From Roseiarcus sp037446355 (GTDB taxonomy: Bacteria > Pseudomonadota > Alphaproteobacteria > Rhizobiales > Beijerinckiaceae): DNA of 20,683 bases. The DNA lies in the NCBI GenBank assembly GCA_037446355.1, contig JBBIIT010000053.1:1-20683 (forward strand), read 5' to 3'. Shown here one piece after another: positions 1 through 7,041 of the stretch. The notes beneath the pieces are model-generated. The model ran no database searches. It was not told where the DNA came from and worked only from the letters and a program-made list of their open reading frames with translations. The position numbers and the translations under genes are program-made. Within the stretch, counting starts at the first letter, position 1; every line of letters starts with the position of its first letter.

Positions 1-608
1 GTCGCGAACAATAGCGGCGATCGCCTGGGAGCCAAAACCGCCGAGTTTCTGTCGCCGAGCAGTTTGTCCCAGGCCCAGGCGTCGGGAAAACGATGCCATT
101 GCGCGCGTTCGGGATTGAATACGACCGCCCGTCCGAACACCTGCTCGCAATCGTTGGCGAGGCCGAATTTTACGAGTTTGGCGTAGCCCGTCGGCGCGAC
201 GAAGTCGTCGCTGTCGAGGAACGCGATGAAATCGCCATGCGCGCAGGCGATGCCCAAATTGCGAACCGCGGAGAGCCCGCGATTGGCCGTTGAAATGACC
301 GCATACGCAAAATGGCGTTGGGAGGCGAGGTTTTCGCTCGCGACCTTTGCCGTCGCGTCCGGCGAGCCGTCGTCGACGACGAGCAATTCCAGCGTCAGGT
401 GCGCCGCACTGGCGGCGACGGAGTCGATGGCCTTGGCGATGTATTTTTCCGCCTTGTAAGCGGGAATGATGACGGTGAGGGCTGGCGATGCGTGGCCCGG
501 CCGCGCTTCGCCGGGCCAGCGGGCGCCAAATTCCTCGACCGAGGCGAATCGCTGATCGATTTGCAGGTCATCGCGATTAGTCGCCCGAATCGTGATCAAA
601 CTGGACAT
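1..608 (-). CDS. Family 2 glycosyltransferase, C-terminus cut by the window edge
   Basis: The minus-strand frame starting at ATG 608-606 stays open to the window edge and gives about 202 residues. It has the GT-A fold hallmarks of GT2 enzymes: TVIIPAYKAEKYI (about residues 45-57), VVDDGSPDAT with the nucleotide-sugar-binding aspartates at 79-80, GLSAVRNLGI, and the DSDD metal-binding motif at 132-135. Such enzymes transfer a sugar from a nucleotide-sugar donor to polysaccharide, lipid or protein acceptors on the cytosolic face of the membrane. The acceptor cannot be told from this fragment. An in-frame TAA lies 11 codons upstream of the ATG, so the start is ATG or a TTG 8 codons earlier. The first 42 residues are an extension ahead of the catalytic fold. 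It lies downstream of, and on the same strand as, the dxs cluster after a gap of about 110 bases. Confidence 0.9.
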   Translation of the reverse strand, partial: MSSLITIRATNRDDLQIDQRFASVEEFGARWPGEARPGHASPALTVIIPAYKAEKYIAKAIDSVAASAAHLTLELLVVDDGSPDATAKVASENLASQRHFAYAVISTANRGLSAVRNLGIACAHGDFIAFLDSDDFVAPTGYAKLVKFGLANDCEQVFGRAVVFNPERAQWHRFPDAWAWDKLLGDRNSAVLAPRRSPLLFA

Positions 609-717
609 CCAATTTCCAGACGGCTGCGCCAATTACCCAATCCCGGTTCGTTTGTCACGAGCGAGGGCGGGACGACGACGGCGCGCGCGAAAGCGAGCGG
701 CTTGACAGCTTCGCCCG

Positions 718-918
718 TCATCTCCTGGGCGCAACCTCGGGATCGAACCTCTGCAAACAGTCTCGCCGCCCCGCCTCGATGCAGTCCTGCAGCTTGCGGC
801 TGTCCTCGAGAAATCGCAGCAGCCACAGGGCCGCCAGGGCGATCAGCAGTACGGCGATGGCCCCGGCGAGATTGACGAAGGTGCGATGCTGGCGCTCGCG
901 CGCCTCGTCTTCGCTCAC
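718..918 (-). CDS. Small single-pass membrane protein overlapping dxs
   Basis: A 66-residue protein starting with GTG at 918-916; its first bases overlap the dxs stop codon as GTGA, a pattern typical of translational coupling. A charged N-terminus (MSEDEARERQHRT) is followed by one strongly hydrophobic helix at about residues 17-37 (AIAVLLIALAALWLLRFL). The short soluble tail contains two cysteines (KLQDCIEAGRRDCLQRFDP). I recall similar short proteins in related alphaproteobacteria, but no function is known to me. The paired Cys tail looks like a conserved unit rather than random translation. The four-base overlap and membrane-helix design argue that it is real. Its role could be anything from a small membrane subunit to an uncharacterised stress protein. 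Confidence 0.7.
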   Translation of the reverse strand: MSEDEARERQHRTFVNLAGAIAVLLIALAALWLLRFLEDSRKLQDCIEAGRRDCLQRFDPEVAPRR

Positions 919-2825
919 GCGGTCAGGCTCGCCTCGCCGGCGCCGAGCGCCGCGATCGCCTTGGCGACGATTGCTTTCGCGTCGAGGCCGGCGGCGGCGT
1001 AAAGGCGTTCGGGCTTGTCCTGGTCCTGGAAGGCGTCCGGCAGCGTCATCGTGCGCACCCTGAGCCCGGCGTCGAGCGCGCCTGCTTCCGCGAGCAGGCT
1101 CAAGACATGGGAGCCGAAGCCGCCGACCGACCCTTCCTCGACGGTGATCAACACCTCATGCGAAGCGGCGAGCCCGAGGATCAATTCGCGGTCGAGCGGC
1201 TTGGCGAAGCGCGCGTCGGCGACGGTGGTCGAAAGACCGCGCGCGAAAAGATCCTCGGCGGCTTTGAGCGCGGGGGCGAGGCGTGCGCCGAGCGACAGTA
1301 TCGCCACCCGCGTTCCCTCACGCAGGACGCGCCCCTTGCCGATGGGCAGGATTTGCCCTCGCTCGGGCAGTTCGACGCCGACGCCCTCGCCGCGCGGGTA
1401 GCGCAGCGCGATCGGGCCGCCGTCATGCGCGGCGGCGGTTGCGACCATATGCGTGAGTTCGGCCTCGTCGGCGGCCGCCATCACGGTCATGTTGGGCAGA
1501 CAGGCGAGATAGGCGATATCGAACGCGCCGGCGTGCGTCGCGCCGTCGGCGCCGACCAGCCCCGCCCGGTCAATGGCGAAGCGCACCGGCAGGTTCTGGA
1601 TCGCGACGTCGTGGACGATCTGGTCGTAGCCGCGTTGCAGGAAGGTCGAATAAATCGCGCAGAACGGCTTGTAGCCCTCGCTGGCGAGGCCGGCGGCGAA
1701 GGTGACGGCGTGCTGCTCGGCGATGCCGACGTCGAACACGCGATCGGGAAAAACCTGTGCCAGTTCGTCCAGGCCGGTGCCCTCGGGCATCGCGGCGGTG
1801 ATGGCGACGATCCTGGAGTCGCGCTTGGCCTCGTCGATCAGCGCCCGGGCGAAGACGCCGGTATAGGAGGGCGCGTTCGCCTTGGGTCTGGCCTGCGCGC
1901 CGGTGATGACGTCGAAGGCGCTGACGCCGTGATACTTGTCGTCGGCGGCTTCCGCGGGCGGATAGCCCTTGCCCTTCTTGGTGACGACATGGACCAGCAC
2001 TGGCCCGCGCCGCGAGTCGCGCACGTTCCTCAGGATAGCCAAGAGATCGTCGAGGTTATGGCCGTCGATCGGGCCGACATAATAGAAGCCAAGCTCCTCG
2101 AAAAGCGTGCCGCCGGTCCAGAAGCCGCGCCCGAATTCTTCGGTGCGGCGCGCCTTGTCGTAAAAGAATTTCGGCAGGCGGCGGGCGAGTTGCTTGGCGG
2201 CGTCGCGCAGCGACAGATAGGTGCGGCTCGAGACGAGGCGGGCCAGATAGGACGACATCGCCCCGGTCGGCGGCGCGATCGACATGTCGTTGTCGTTGAG
2301 GATGACGATCAGGCGCGAATGCAGCGCGCCGGCGTTGTTCATCGCCTCATAGGCCATGCCGGCCGACATTGCGCCATCGCCGATCACCGCGACCACGGCG
2401 TTATCCGCGCGCTTGAGATCGCGCGCCACCGCCATGCCCAGGCCGGCCGAGATCGAGGTCGAGGAATGGGCGGCGCCGAACGGGTCGTATTCGCTCTCGG
2501 CCCGCTTCGTGAAGCCGGAAAGCCCGCCGCCCTGGCGCAGAGTGCGGATGCGGTCGCGCCGGCCGGTCAAAATTTTGTGAGGATAGGCTTGGTGCCCGAC
2601 ATCCCAGATCAGCCGGTCGCGCGGCGTGTCGAACACGTAATGCAGCGCGACGGTCAGTTCGACGACGCCGAGCCCGGCGCCCAGGTGTCCGCCCGTGATC
2701 GAAACCGCGCTGATCGTCTCGGCGCGCAATTCGTCGGCGAGCCGCCGCAGGTCGGCGGCTGGCAGCGCGCGCAGGTCGGCGGGCGACTTGATCGTGTCGA
2801 GCAGTGGCGTTTCGGGTCGTATCAA
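915..2825 (-). CDS. dxs: 1-deoxy-D-xylulose-5-phosphate synthase
   Basis: Condenses pyruvate and glyceraldehyde-3-phosphate to DXP, the first step of the MEP isoprenoid pathway, which also feeds thiamine and pyridoxal synthesis. It is a cytosolic thiamine-diphosphate enzyme. Visible family features, numbered from TTG 2825: TGGHLGAGLG with the conserved His47, WDVGHQAYPHKILTGRRD (74-91), HSSTSISAGLG (120-130), the GDG...MNNAG thiamine-diphosphate motif from 149, VGIAEQHAVTFAAGLA in the pyrimidine domain, and RYPRGEG. Full length is 636 residues, as usual for the family. TTG at 2825-2823 is preferred because GGGGA lies about 8 bases upstream and family proteins begin close to RPETPLLDTI. A further in-frame TTG at 2864 would add 13 residues. 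The gene probably shares a transcript with the small membrane gene after it and perhaps the hydroxylase before it. Confidence 0.97.
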   Translation of the reverse strand: MIRPETPLLDTIKSPADLRALPAADLRRLADELRAETISAVSITGGHLGAGLGVVELTVALHYVFDTPRDRLIWDVGHQAYPHKILTGRRDRIRTLRQGGGLSGFTKRAESEYDPFGAAHSSTSISAGLGMAVARDLKRADNAVVAVIGDGAMSAGMAYEAMNNAGALHSRLIVILNDNDMSIAPPTGAMSSYLARLVSSRTYLSLRDAAKQLARRLPKFFYDKARRTEEFGRGFWTGGTLFEELGFYYVGPIDGHNLDDLLAILRNVRDSRRGPVLVHVVTKKGKGYPPAEAADDKYHGVSAFDVITGAQARPKANAPSYTGVFARALIDEAKRDSRIVAITAAMPEGTGLDELAQVFPDRVFDVGIAEQHAVTFAAGLASEGYKPFCAIYSTFLQRGYDQIVHDVAIQNLPVRFAIDRAGLVGADGATHAGAFDIAYLACLPNMTVMAAADEAELTHMVATAAAHDGGPIALRYPRGEGVGVELPERGQILPIGKGRVLREGTRVAILSLGARLAPALKAAEDLFARGLSTTVADARFAKPLDRELILGLAASHEVLITVEEGSVGGFGSHVLSLLAEAGALDAGLRVRTMTLPDAFQDQDKPERLYAAAGLDAKAIVAKAIAALGAGEASLTA

Positions 2826-2915
2826 ATCGGCTTCCCCGCGAGGGCGGGCGGCGGCGCCCAGCAAGGCGAGGGTTACACCGTAAGCCGGGCCGGCCGCAAT
2901 CGCCTTTGCGGCGGC

Positions 2916-3467
2916 TCAGGCCCCGGCGAGGCGGTCGCGGCGCGTCGAAGCGGTGCCGAAAACCCGGTCCCAGAAGCCGGTGACGACGCCAAAATTCGTG
3001 TCGGCGTGATAGTGATGGCCCATGTGGCGCACGCGGGCGCGGTAGAGCCAGTCTCCGGGCCCGATGTCCAGGTGATGCGTCGCGTGATGCACGAACATAT
3101 AGCCGGCGTAGCCGATCAGCACGCCGCTGGCGAAGCCGGACGCCGCCACCGGCGCCAATTCCCGGAGCGGCAAATAGCAGATGAGCACGACGATGCCGCT
3201 CGACACGAACGAGGGCACGCCGATCAGCGCGGCGGGCTCGCGGTGATGCGCGTCGTGCAACGGCGAGAGCAGCGGCGCGTGATGATAGACGAAGCGGTGG
3301 ATCAGGTATTCGGCGAGCGTCCAGGCCGCCAGGCCGAAGGCGAGATAGAGCGCGAGACCCGGAATCGCCGACACGCCTTGGCTCGCCAGCGCCAGATAGA
3401 AAAACAACGCGACGAGTAACGGAATAGCGGCGAAATCGCCAAAGTACAGGAATCTGCCGATTGGCAT
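2916..3467 (-). CDS. Fatty acid hydroxylase / sterol desaturase superfamily membrane protein
   Basis: A 183-residue integral membrane protein carrying the histidine clusters that hold the di-iron centre in this superfamily: HRFVYHH (57-63), HDAHH (71-75), HHATHH (127-132) and HMGHHYH (148-154). Hydrophobic segments lie between and before them (about 12-50 and 85-125). Members insert oxygen into, or desaturate, acyl chains, sterols or carotenoids using O2. The substrate here is unknown. Adjacency to dxs makes an isoprenoid-derived lipid possible, but a lipid-acyl hydroxylase is equally likely. An open frame extends to 3578, but I chose ATG 3467-3465 because GGAG sits 8 bases before it and the upstream 37 residues are Arg-rich and unlike coding sequence. 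It ends 90 bases before the dxs TTG on the same strand. Confidence 0.85.
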   Translation of the reverse strand: MPIGRFLYFGDFAAIPLLVALFFYLALASQGVSAIPGLALYLAFGLAAWTLAEYLIHRFVYHHAPLLSPLHDAHHREPAALIGVPSFVSSGIVVLICYLPLRELAPVAASGFASGVLIGYAGYMFVHHATHHLDIGPGDWLYRARVRHMGHHYHADTNFGVVTGFWDRVFGTASTRRDRLAGA

Positions 3468-3611
3468 CGATGCACTCCGGTTCGTCGTCGGGACGCGGCT
3501 TTGCAAGCGAGGCTGCACGCTATAGCTAAGGTGAGTTATGCGCCGCGCGCAAGTCCTATGCGCTCGTCTTGTGACCAAATCTTGAACGACGGCTTCGGCC
3601 GCTCTTCGGCG

Positions 3612-4355
3612 TCAAGGCCGCGCCAACTGTTCGCGCAGGATCTCGACGACGTCCAACTGCGCTTCGTCGCGCGGCGCCAGCGCGAGATCGGCGACGATGT
3701 GGTCGAGATGCAGGGCCATCAGCGCCGAGGCGCGGGCGCCGTCGCCTGCTTCGAGCGCGTCGGCCAACGCCATGTGCTCGTCGTGGCCGCAGGCGGAAGC
3801 CTGCCCGCGCCCGTAAAGGGCGATGACGAGCGAAGAGCGCGATATCAAGCTGGCCAGGAAGCGCGTCAGCGCGCCTTCGCCCGTGACGCGCGCGATCGTC
3901 ATGTGAAATTCCCCGGAAAGTCGAATCGCCGCACGCCTGTCGCCGCGATCGAGCGCGTCGCGCTCGTGCGTGAGCAGCGCCCGCAGAGCGGCGATTTCGG
4001 CCGCGCCGATCCGGTCCGCGGCCTCCAGCGCGATGGCGGATTCGACGAGGCGGCGGCTGAAGAAAATGTCCTGCGCGTCCGCGACGCTCGGGGCGGCGAC
4101 GAAGGCGCCGCGATGGCGCTCGATGGTGACGATATGGTCGTGCGCGAGCGCTTGCAGCGCGCTGCGCACCAGCGTGCGGCTGGCGTTGAAGAGGTCGCCG
4201 AGCTGTTCCTCGATCAGTTTGGCGCCGGGCGGCAAGCGATGATCGACAATGGCGTCGAAAACGCAGCGGTAAATGGCCGCCGCGCGCCCGTTGCGCCCGC
4301 CCGTCTCAGGCTCGCGCGCCTCGACCGGCGCTGTCGCTATCGAAGAAGGCCACAT
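3612..4355 (-). CDS. GntR family transcriptional regulator, FadR/FCD type
   Basis: A 247-residue DNA-binding regulator. The N-terminal winged helix-turn-helix spans about residues 27-95 (AAIYRCVFDAIVDHRLPPGAKLIEE..., then FNASRTLVRSALQAL and a HRGAFVA wing). It is followed by an all-helical FCD ligand domain to about residue 235, with the His-rich pocket motifs EFHMTIA, DEHMALADAL and ALMALHLDH that bind a metal in this family. FCD regulators usually sense small organic acids or amino-acid-like ligands and repress adjacent catabolic genes. It diverges from the ABC importer operon across 248 bases that hold a TGTATACA site at 4421-4428. It therefore probably controls that operon and itself. 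ATG 4355 is the only good start; an AGGAA lies about 12 bases upstream. Confidence 0.93.
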   Translation of the reverse strand: MWPSSIATAPVEAREPETGGRNGRAAAIYRCVFDAIVDHRLPPGAKLIEEQLGDLFNASRTLVRSALQALAHDHIVTIERHRGAFVAAPSVADAQDIFFSRRLVESAIALEAADRIGAAEIAALRALLTHERDALDRGDRRAAIRLSGEFHMTIARVTGEGALTRFLASLISRSSLVIALYGRGQASACGHDEHMALADALEAGDGARASALMALHLDHIVADLALAPRDEAQLDVVEILREQLARP

Positions 4356-4420
4356 CGTGCGAAGGCGTTCCTATCGGTCGCGCAGGCTTTCACGGAATGG
4401 CGAAAACCGCGAGCGGCTTC

Positions 4421-4428
4421 TGTATACA
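4421..4428. promoter_or_regulatory. Candidate GntR operator TGTATACA
   Basis: TGTATACA is a perfect 8-bp palindrome in the divergent region. With its flanks (cTGTATACAa) it is one base away from TTGTATACAA, a pattern common among FadR/FCD-type GntR operators (TNGTNNNACNA). On the minus strand TATACA could also act as the -10 of the GntR gene, about 65 bases before its ATG, which would give autorepression. This is inference; the core is short and a single copy was seen. Confidence 0.4.
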
Positions 4429-4486
4429 ATGTCGCTGAAATTGTGGACAGCGGCGCCCAGACCTTCATCGGCGCGGGCCGCGAATT

Positions 4487-4500
4487 CGGCGTCGACGCCG
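4487..4500. repeat. Perfect palindrome CGGCGTCGACGCCG in the divergent promoter region
   Basis: A 14-bp perfect dyad centred about 84 bases before the transcription start predicted from the sigma-54-like element. It could be an enhancer-type activator site or part of a regulator footprint, but GC-rich dyads of this size also arise by chance in such DNA. No regulator can be named for it. Confidence 0.25.
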
Positions 4501-4550
4501 GAATAGCCGACAAAACAGCTTGAAATCATAAGGTTGTCCGCGGTCCTCGG

Positions 4551-4567
4551 TTGGCATGACGCTTGCG
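4551..4567 (+). promoter_or_regulatory. Candidate sigma-54 (-24/-12) promoter of the ABC importer operon
   Basis: TTGGCATGACGCTTGCG matches the RpoN consensus YTGGCACGN4TTGCW closely. GG (4553-4554) and GC (4565-4566) are separated by exactly 10 bases; the differences are T for C after TGGCA and G for W at the end. Predicted transcription would start near 4577, 27 bases before the preferred ATG at 4604, and would exclude the upstream ATG at 4556. RpoN promoters need an enhancer-binding activator such as NtrC, which is not encoded here. The position and orientation fit nitrogen-responsive expression. Strength of match is seen; use is inferred. Confidence 0.5.
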
Positions 4568-4603
4568 TTTCCTCGCGCGCCCCCTCGGGCGGCGTGTGAG
4601 GAT

Positions 4604-5599
4604 ATGGCGGAAACCGGCAATCTCGAACTCGTGAAGGTCACCAAACGCTACGGCGCGACACTCGCCGTCGACGCCATCGACCTGCGCGTGGCGTCGGGCA
4701 GCTATTGCTGCCTGCTCGGACCGTCGGGTTGCGGCAAGACTTCGACGCTGCGGATGATCGCCGGTCACGAAAGCGCCAGCGAGGGCGACATTCTGATCGG
4801 CGCCGCCAACGTCACCGATCTGCCGCCGGCCCGCCGCGGCACCGCGATGATGTTTCAGAGCTACGCTTTGTTCCCGCATTTGAGTTGCCTCGACAACGTC
4901 GCCTTCTCCTTGAAGATGCGCGGCGTCGACAAAACCGCGCGGCGCGCCAAGGCGATGGAGTTCCTGAAACTCGTCGCCATGGACGGCTACGCGGAGCGCG
5001 TGCCCGCGCAATTGTCAGGCGGCCAGCAGCAGCGCGTCGCGCTCGCCCGCGCGCTCATCACCGAGCCGCAAATCCTTTTGCTCGACGAACCGCTTTCGGC
5101 TTTGGATCCGTTTTTGCGCGTGCGGATGCGCGGCGAGTTGCGCCGCTTGCAGCGCAGCCTCGGCATCCCCTTCGTGCATGTCACACATGGCCAGGACGAG
5201 GCGCTCGCACTCGCCGATCTCGTCGTCGTCATGAACAAGGGTCGCATCGAACAGGCCGGGCCGCCGCGCGAAGTGTTCGAGACGCCGGCGAGCGCATTTG
5301 TCGCCAGATTTCTGGGCGGGCACAACGTCATCGCCACCCCCGCCGGGCCGATCGCGGTACGCGCCGACCGGGTACGCCTCGGCGCCCCCGACGCGCCCGA
5401 CGGACGCGGAAACGCTCGGGTCAGCGCGCTCGAATACCAGGGCGCCAATTATCACATCGCACTCGAAGGCGCTGGCGCCGAGGAAATGACCGCCATCGTC
5501 GGCGACGCCGCGTTCCAGCGCGCTCCGGTCGAGATCGGCGACGAAGTGTCGCTCGCCTGGAACGACGAGGACATTCATCCCCTTTCGCCTGCGTCATGA
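4604..5599 (+). CDS. ABC transporter ATP-binding protein, polyamine/opine/phosphonate (PotA-like) class
   Basis: The 331-residue ATPase that powers the importer encoded by the next three genes. Numbered from ATG 4604: Walker A GPSGCGKT (39-46), Q-loop MMFQSYALFPH, signature LSGGQQQRVALARAL, Walker B ILLLDEPLSALD and switch His in HVTHGQDEA. A C-terminal TOBE-like beta region follows (from about AFVARFLGGHNVIATP), shorter than in classical PotA. The frame opens earlier at ATG 4556, but that codon lies inside a sigma-54-like promoter and the extra 16 residues (LAFPRAPPRAACED) do not look like the family. ATG 4604 has GAGGA very close upstream, an imperfect spacing. The gene is followed after 29 bases by the binding protein. 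Confidence 0.93.
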   Translation: MAETGNLELVKVTKRYGATLAVDAIDLRVASGSYCCLLGPSGCGKTSTLRMIAGHESASEGDILIGAANVTDLPPARRGTAMMFQSYALFPHLSCLDNVAFSLKMRGVDKTARRAKAMEFLKLVAMDGYAERVPAQLSGGQQQRVALARALITEPQILLLDEPLSALDPFLRVRMRGELRRLQRSLGIPFVHVTHGQDEALALADLVVVMNKGRIEQAGPPREVFETPASAFVARFLGGHNVIATPAGPIAVRADRVRLGAPDAPDGRGNARVSALEYQGANYHIALEGAGAEEMTAIVGDAAFQRAPVEIGDEVSLAWNDEDIHPLSPAS

Positions 5600-5628
5600 A
5601 ACGCCGGTCTTTCGAAGGAGCAGCAACC

Positions 5629-6912
5629 ATGTCGAAGAAGTCCATCAAAGACGCCTCGGGCGTGACGCGCAGAAACTTGTTGAAATCGGCGGGCGCGCTC
5701 GCCGGCGTCACCGCTGTCACCGGCTTTCCCGCGGTCTGGGCGGGCGAGGAGAAGGTGCTTCGCTATCTCGGCACGGCGGTCAATCAGTCCGACGACATCA
5801 CCAAGAAAGTGAAAGCCGAAACCGGCATCACCATTCAGAACATCGTCGCCACGACCGACGACGTGACCAAGCGCGTCATCACGCAGCCCAATTCGTTCGA
5901 CATCCTCGACACCGAATATTTCAGCCTGAAAAAGCTGGTGCCGTCGGGCAACATCCTCGCGATGGACGCCAAAAAGATCAAGGAATTCGACAACATCACG
6001 CCCGTCTTCACCAAGGGGCAGCTCCCGAACGGCAAAGTGATCGGCGACCAGGGCACCGCGCCGAAGAAAGTGATGTTCGTAGAGGGCGAGCACTCGAGCA
6101 AATTCTCGAAGGCGCCGACCGAATGGGTCACGTTGATCCCGACTGTCTACAACGCGGACACGCTCGGGATTCGCCCCGATCTCATCAAGCGGCCGATCAG
6201 TTCCTGGGCCGAATTGCTGAACCCGGAATTCAAGGGCAAGGCGGCGATCCTCAACATTCCCTCGATCGGCATCATGGACGCCGCAATGGTCGTCGAAGCC
6301 ACCGGCAAGCACAAATACGCCGACAAAGGCAACATGACCAAGGCCGAGATCGACCTGACGATGGCCGTGCTCACAGAAGCCAAGAAGGCCGGCCAATTCC
6401 GCGCTTTCTGGAAGGATTTCAACGAGAGCGTGAACCTGATGGCCTCGGGTGAAACCGTCATTCAGTCGATGTGGTCGCCCGCTGTCACCGCCGTGCGCAC
6501 CAAGGGCATCCCCTGCGTGTTCCAACCGCTGAAGGAAGGCTATCGTTCCTGGGCCTCGGGCTTCTGCATGTCGAAAGGCGTCAACTCGAAACAGAAGGAA
6601 TGGGTGTACGAGTTCGTCAATTGGTACCTCTCCGGCTGGGCCGGGGCCTATCTCAACCGCCAGGGCTATTATTCCGCGGTCCTCTCCACCGCCAAGGCGA
6701 ACATGGAGCCCTACGAGTGGGCCTATTGGATGGAAGGCAAGCCGGCCGAGAAGGACATCCACGCCCCCGACGGTTCATTGCTCGAGAAGGCCGGCGCGAC
6801 GCGCGACGGCGGCTCCTATGACGAGCGCATGGGCAACGTCGCCTGCTGGAACGCGGTGATGGACGAGAACGACTACATGGTCCGCAAATGGAACGAGTTC
6901 ATCGCGGCGTGA
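5629..6912 (+). CDS. Tat-exported periplasmic substrate-binding protein, PotD-like
   Basis: A 427-residue solute-binding protein that captures the ligand in the periplasm and delivers it to the two permeases. ATG 5629 has an ideal AAGGAG 8 bases upstream. The N-terminus carries a twin-arginine signal, TRRNLLK (about 10-16), then a hydrophobic stretch ending ...GFPAVWA, with likely cleavage near residue 35. The mature part begins EEKVLRYLGTAVNQS and has the two-lobed PotD-type features SSWAELLNPEFKGKAAI and SGETVIQSMWSPAV. Codons lean to AAG, AAC and ATC, consistent with high expression. PotD-family proteins bind polyamines, but many paralogues bind other nitrogenous compounds. The adjacent racemase argues for a non-polyamine ligand. 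A reading frame open from 4705 fuses with it but is non-coding before 5629. Confidence 0.93.
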   Translation: MSKKSIKDASGVTRRNLLKSAGALAGVTAVTGFPAVWAGEEKVLRYLGTAVNQSDDITKKVKAETGITIQNIVATTDDVTKRVITQPNSFDILDTEYFSLKKLVPSGNILAMDAKKIKEFDNITPVFTKGQLPNGKVIGDQGTAPKKVMFVEGEHSSKFSKAPTEWVTLIPTVYNADTLGIRPDLIKRPISSWAELLNPEFKGKAAILNIPSIGIMDAAMVVEATGKHKYADKGNMTKAEIDLTMAVLTEAKKAGQFRAFWKDFNESVNLMASGETVIQSMWSPAVTAVRTKGIPCVFQPLKEGYRSWASGFCMSKGVNSKQKEWVYEFVNWYLSGWAGAYLNRQGYYSAVLSTAKANMEPYEWAYWMEGKPAEKDIHAPDGSLLEKAGATRDGGSYDERMGNVACWNAVMDENDYMVRKWNEFIAA

Positions 6913-6984
6913 TGCAAAGATCCCTTCTTCCGTTCACCTAAGAAGGCGGCGCGCAACGCCGGGCGCGGGCGCTCGATGGCGCCT

Positions 6985-7028
6985 GGGCCCTCACCCCGCC
7001 CCTCTCCCGCGACGCGGGAAGGGGGCCC
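6985..7028. repeat. REP-like hairpin between the binding protein and permease genes
   Basis: GGGCCCTCACCCCGCCCCTC, continuing to 7028, forms a hairpin. Bases 6999-7010 pair with 7014-7025 (11 of 12 positions, one a G-U pair) around a GAC loop, and GGGCCC/GGGGGCCC ends flank it. The CCCTCACCCC...CTCCCGC...GCGGGA pattern resembles dispersed intergenic repeats widespread in Rhizobiales and other Proteobacteria. In this place it could protect the 3' end of the abundant binding-protein mRNA or attenuate transcription into the permeases. It has no T-tract. Reading it as coding gives a Pro/Arg-rich stretch, so the permease start was moved downstream of it. Confidence 0.6.
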
Positions 7029-7041
7029 AAGGGCCGATTCC

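Noticed and set aside
610..826. Minus-strand frame of 76 codons between the glycosyltransferase and the small membrane gene
   Set aside because: It overlaps the small membrane gene in another frame, ends inside the glycosyltransferase start and has no ribosome site or motif.
1107..3419. Very long plus-strand open frame (770 codons) opposite dxs and the hydroxylase gene
   Set aside because: It is rich in Arg, Gly, Asp and Val with no domain, and mirrors genuine genes on the minus strand. GC-rich third positions make antisense frames long.
4705..5628. Open frame continuous with the binding protein, suggesting a larger fusion protein
   Set aside because: The first part is Arg-rich out-of-frame translation of the ATPase gene. 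AAGGAG and a Tat signal place the real start at ATG 5629.
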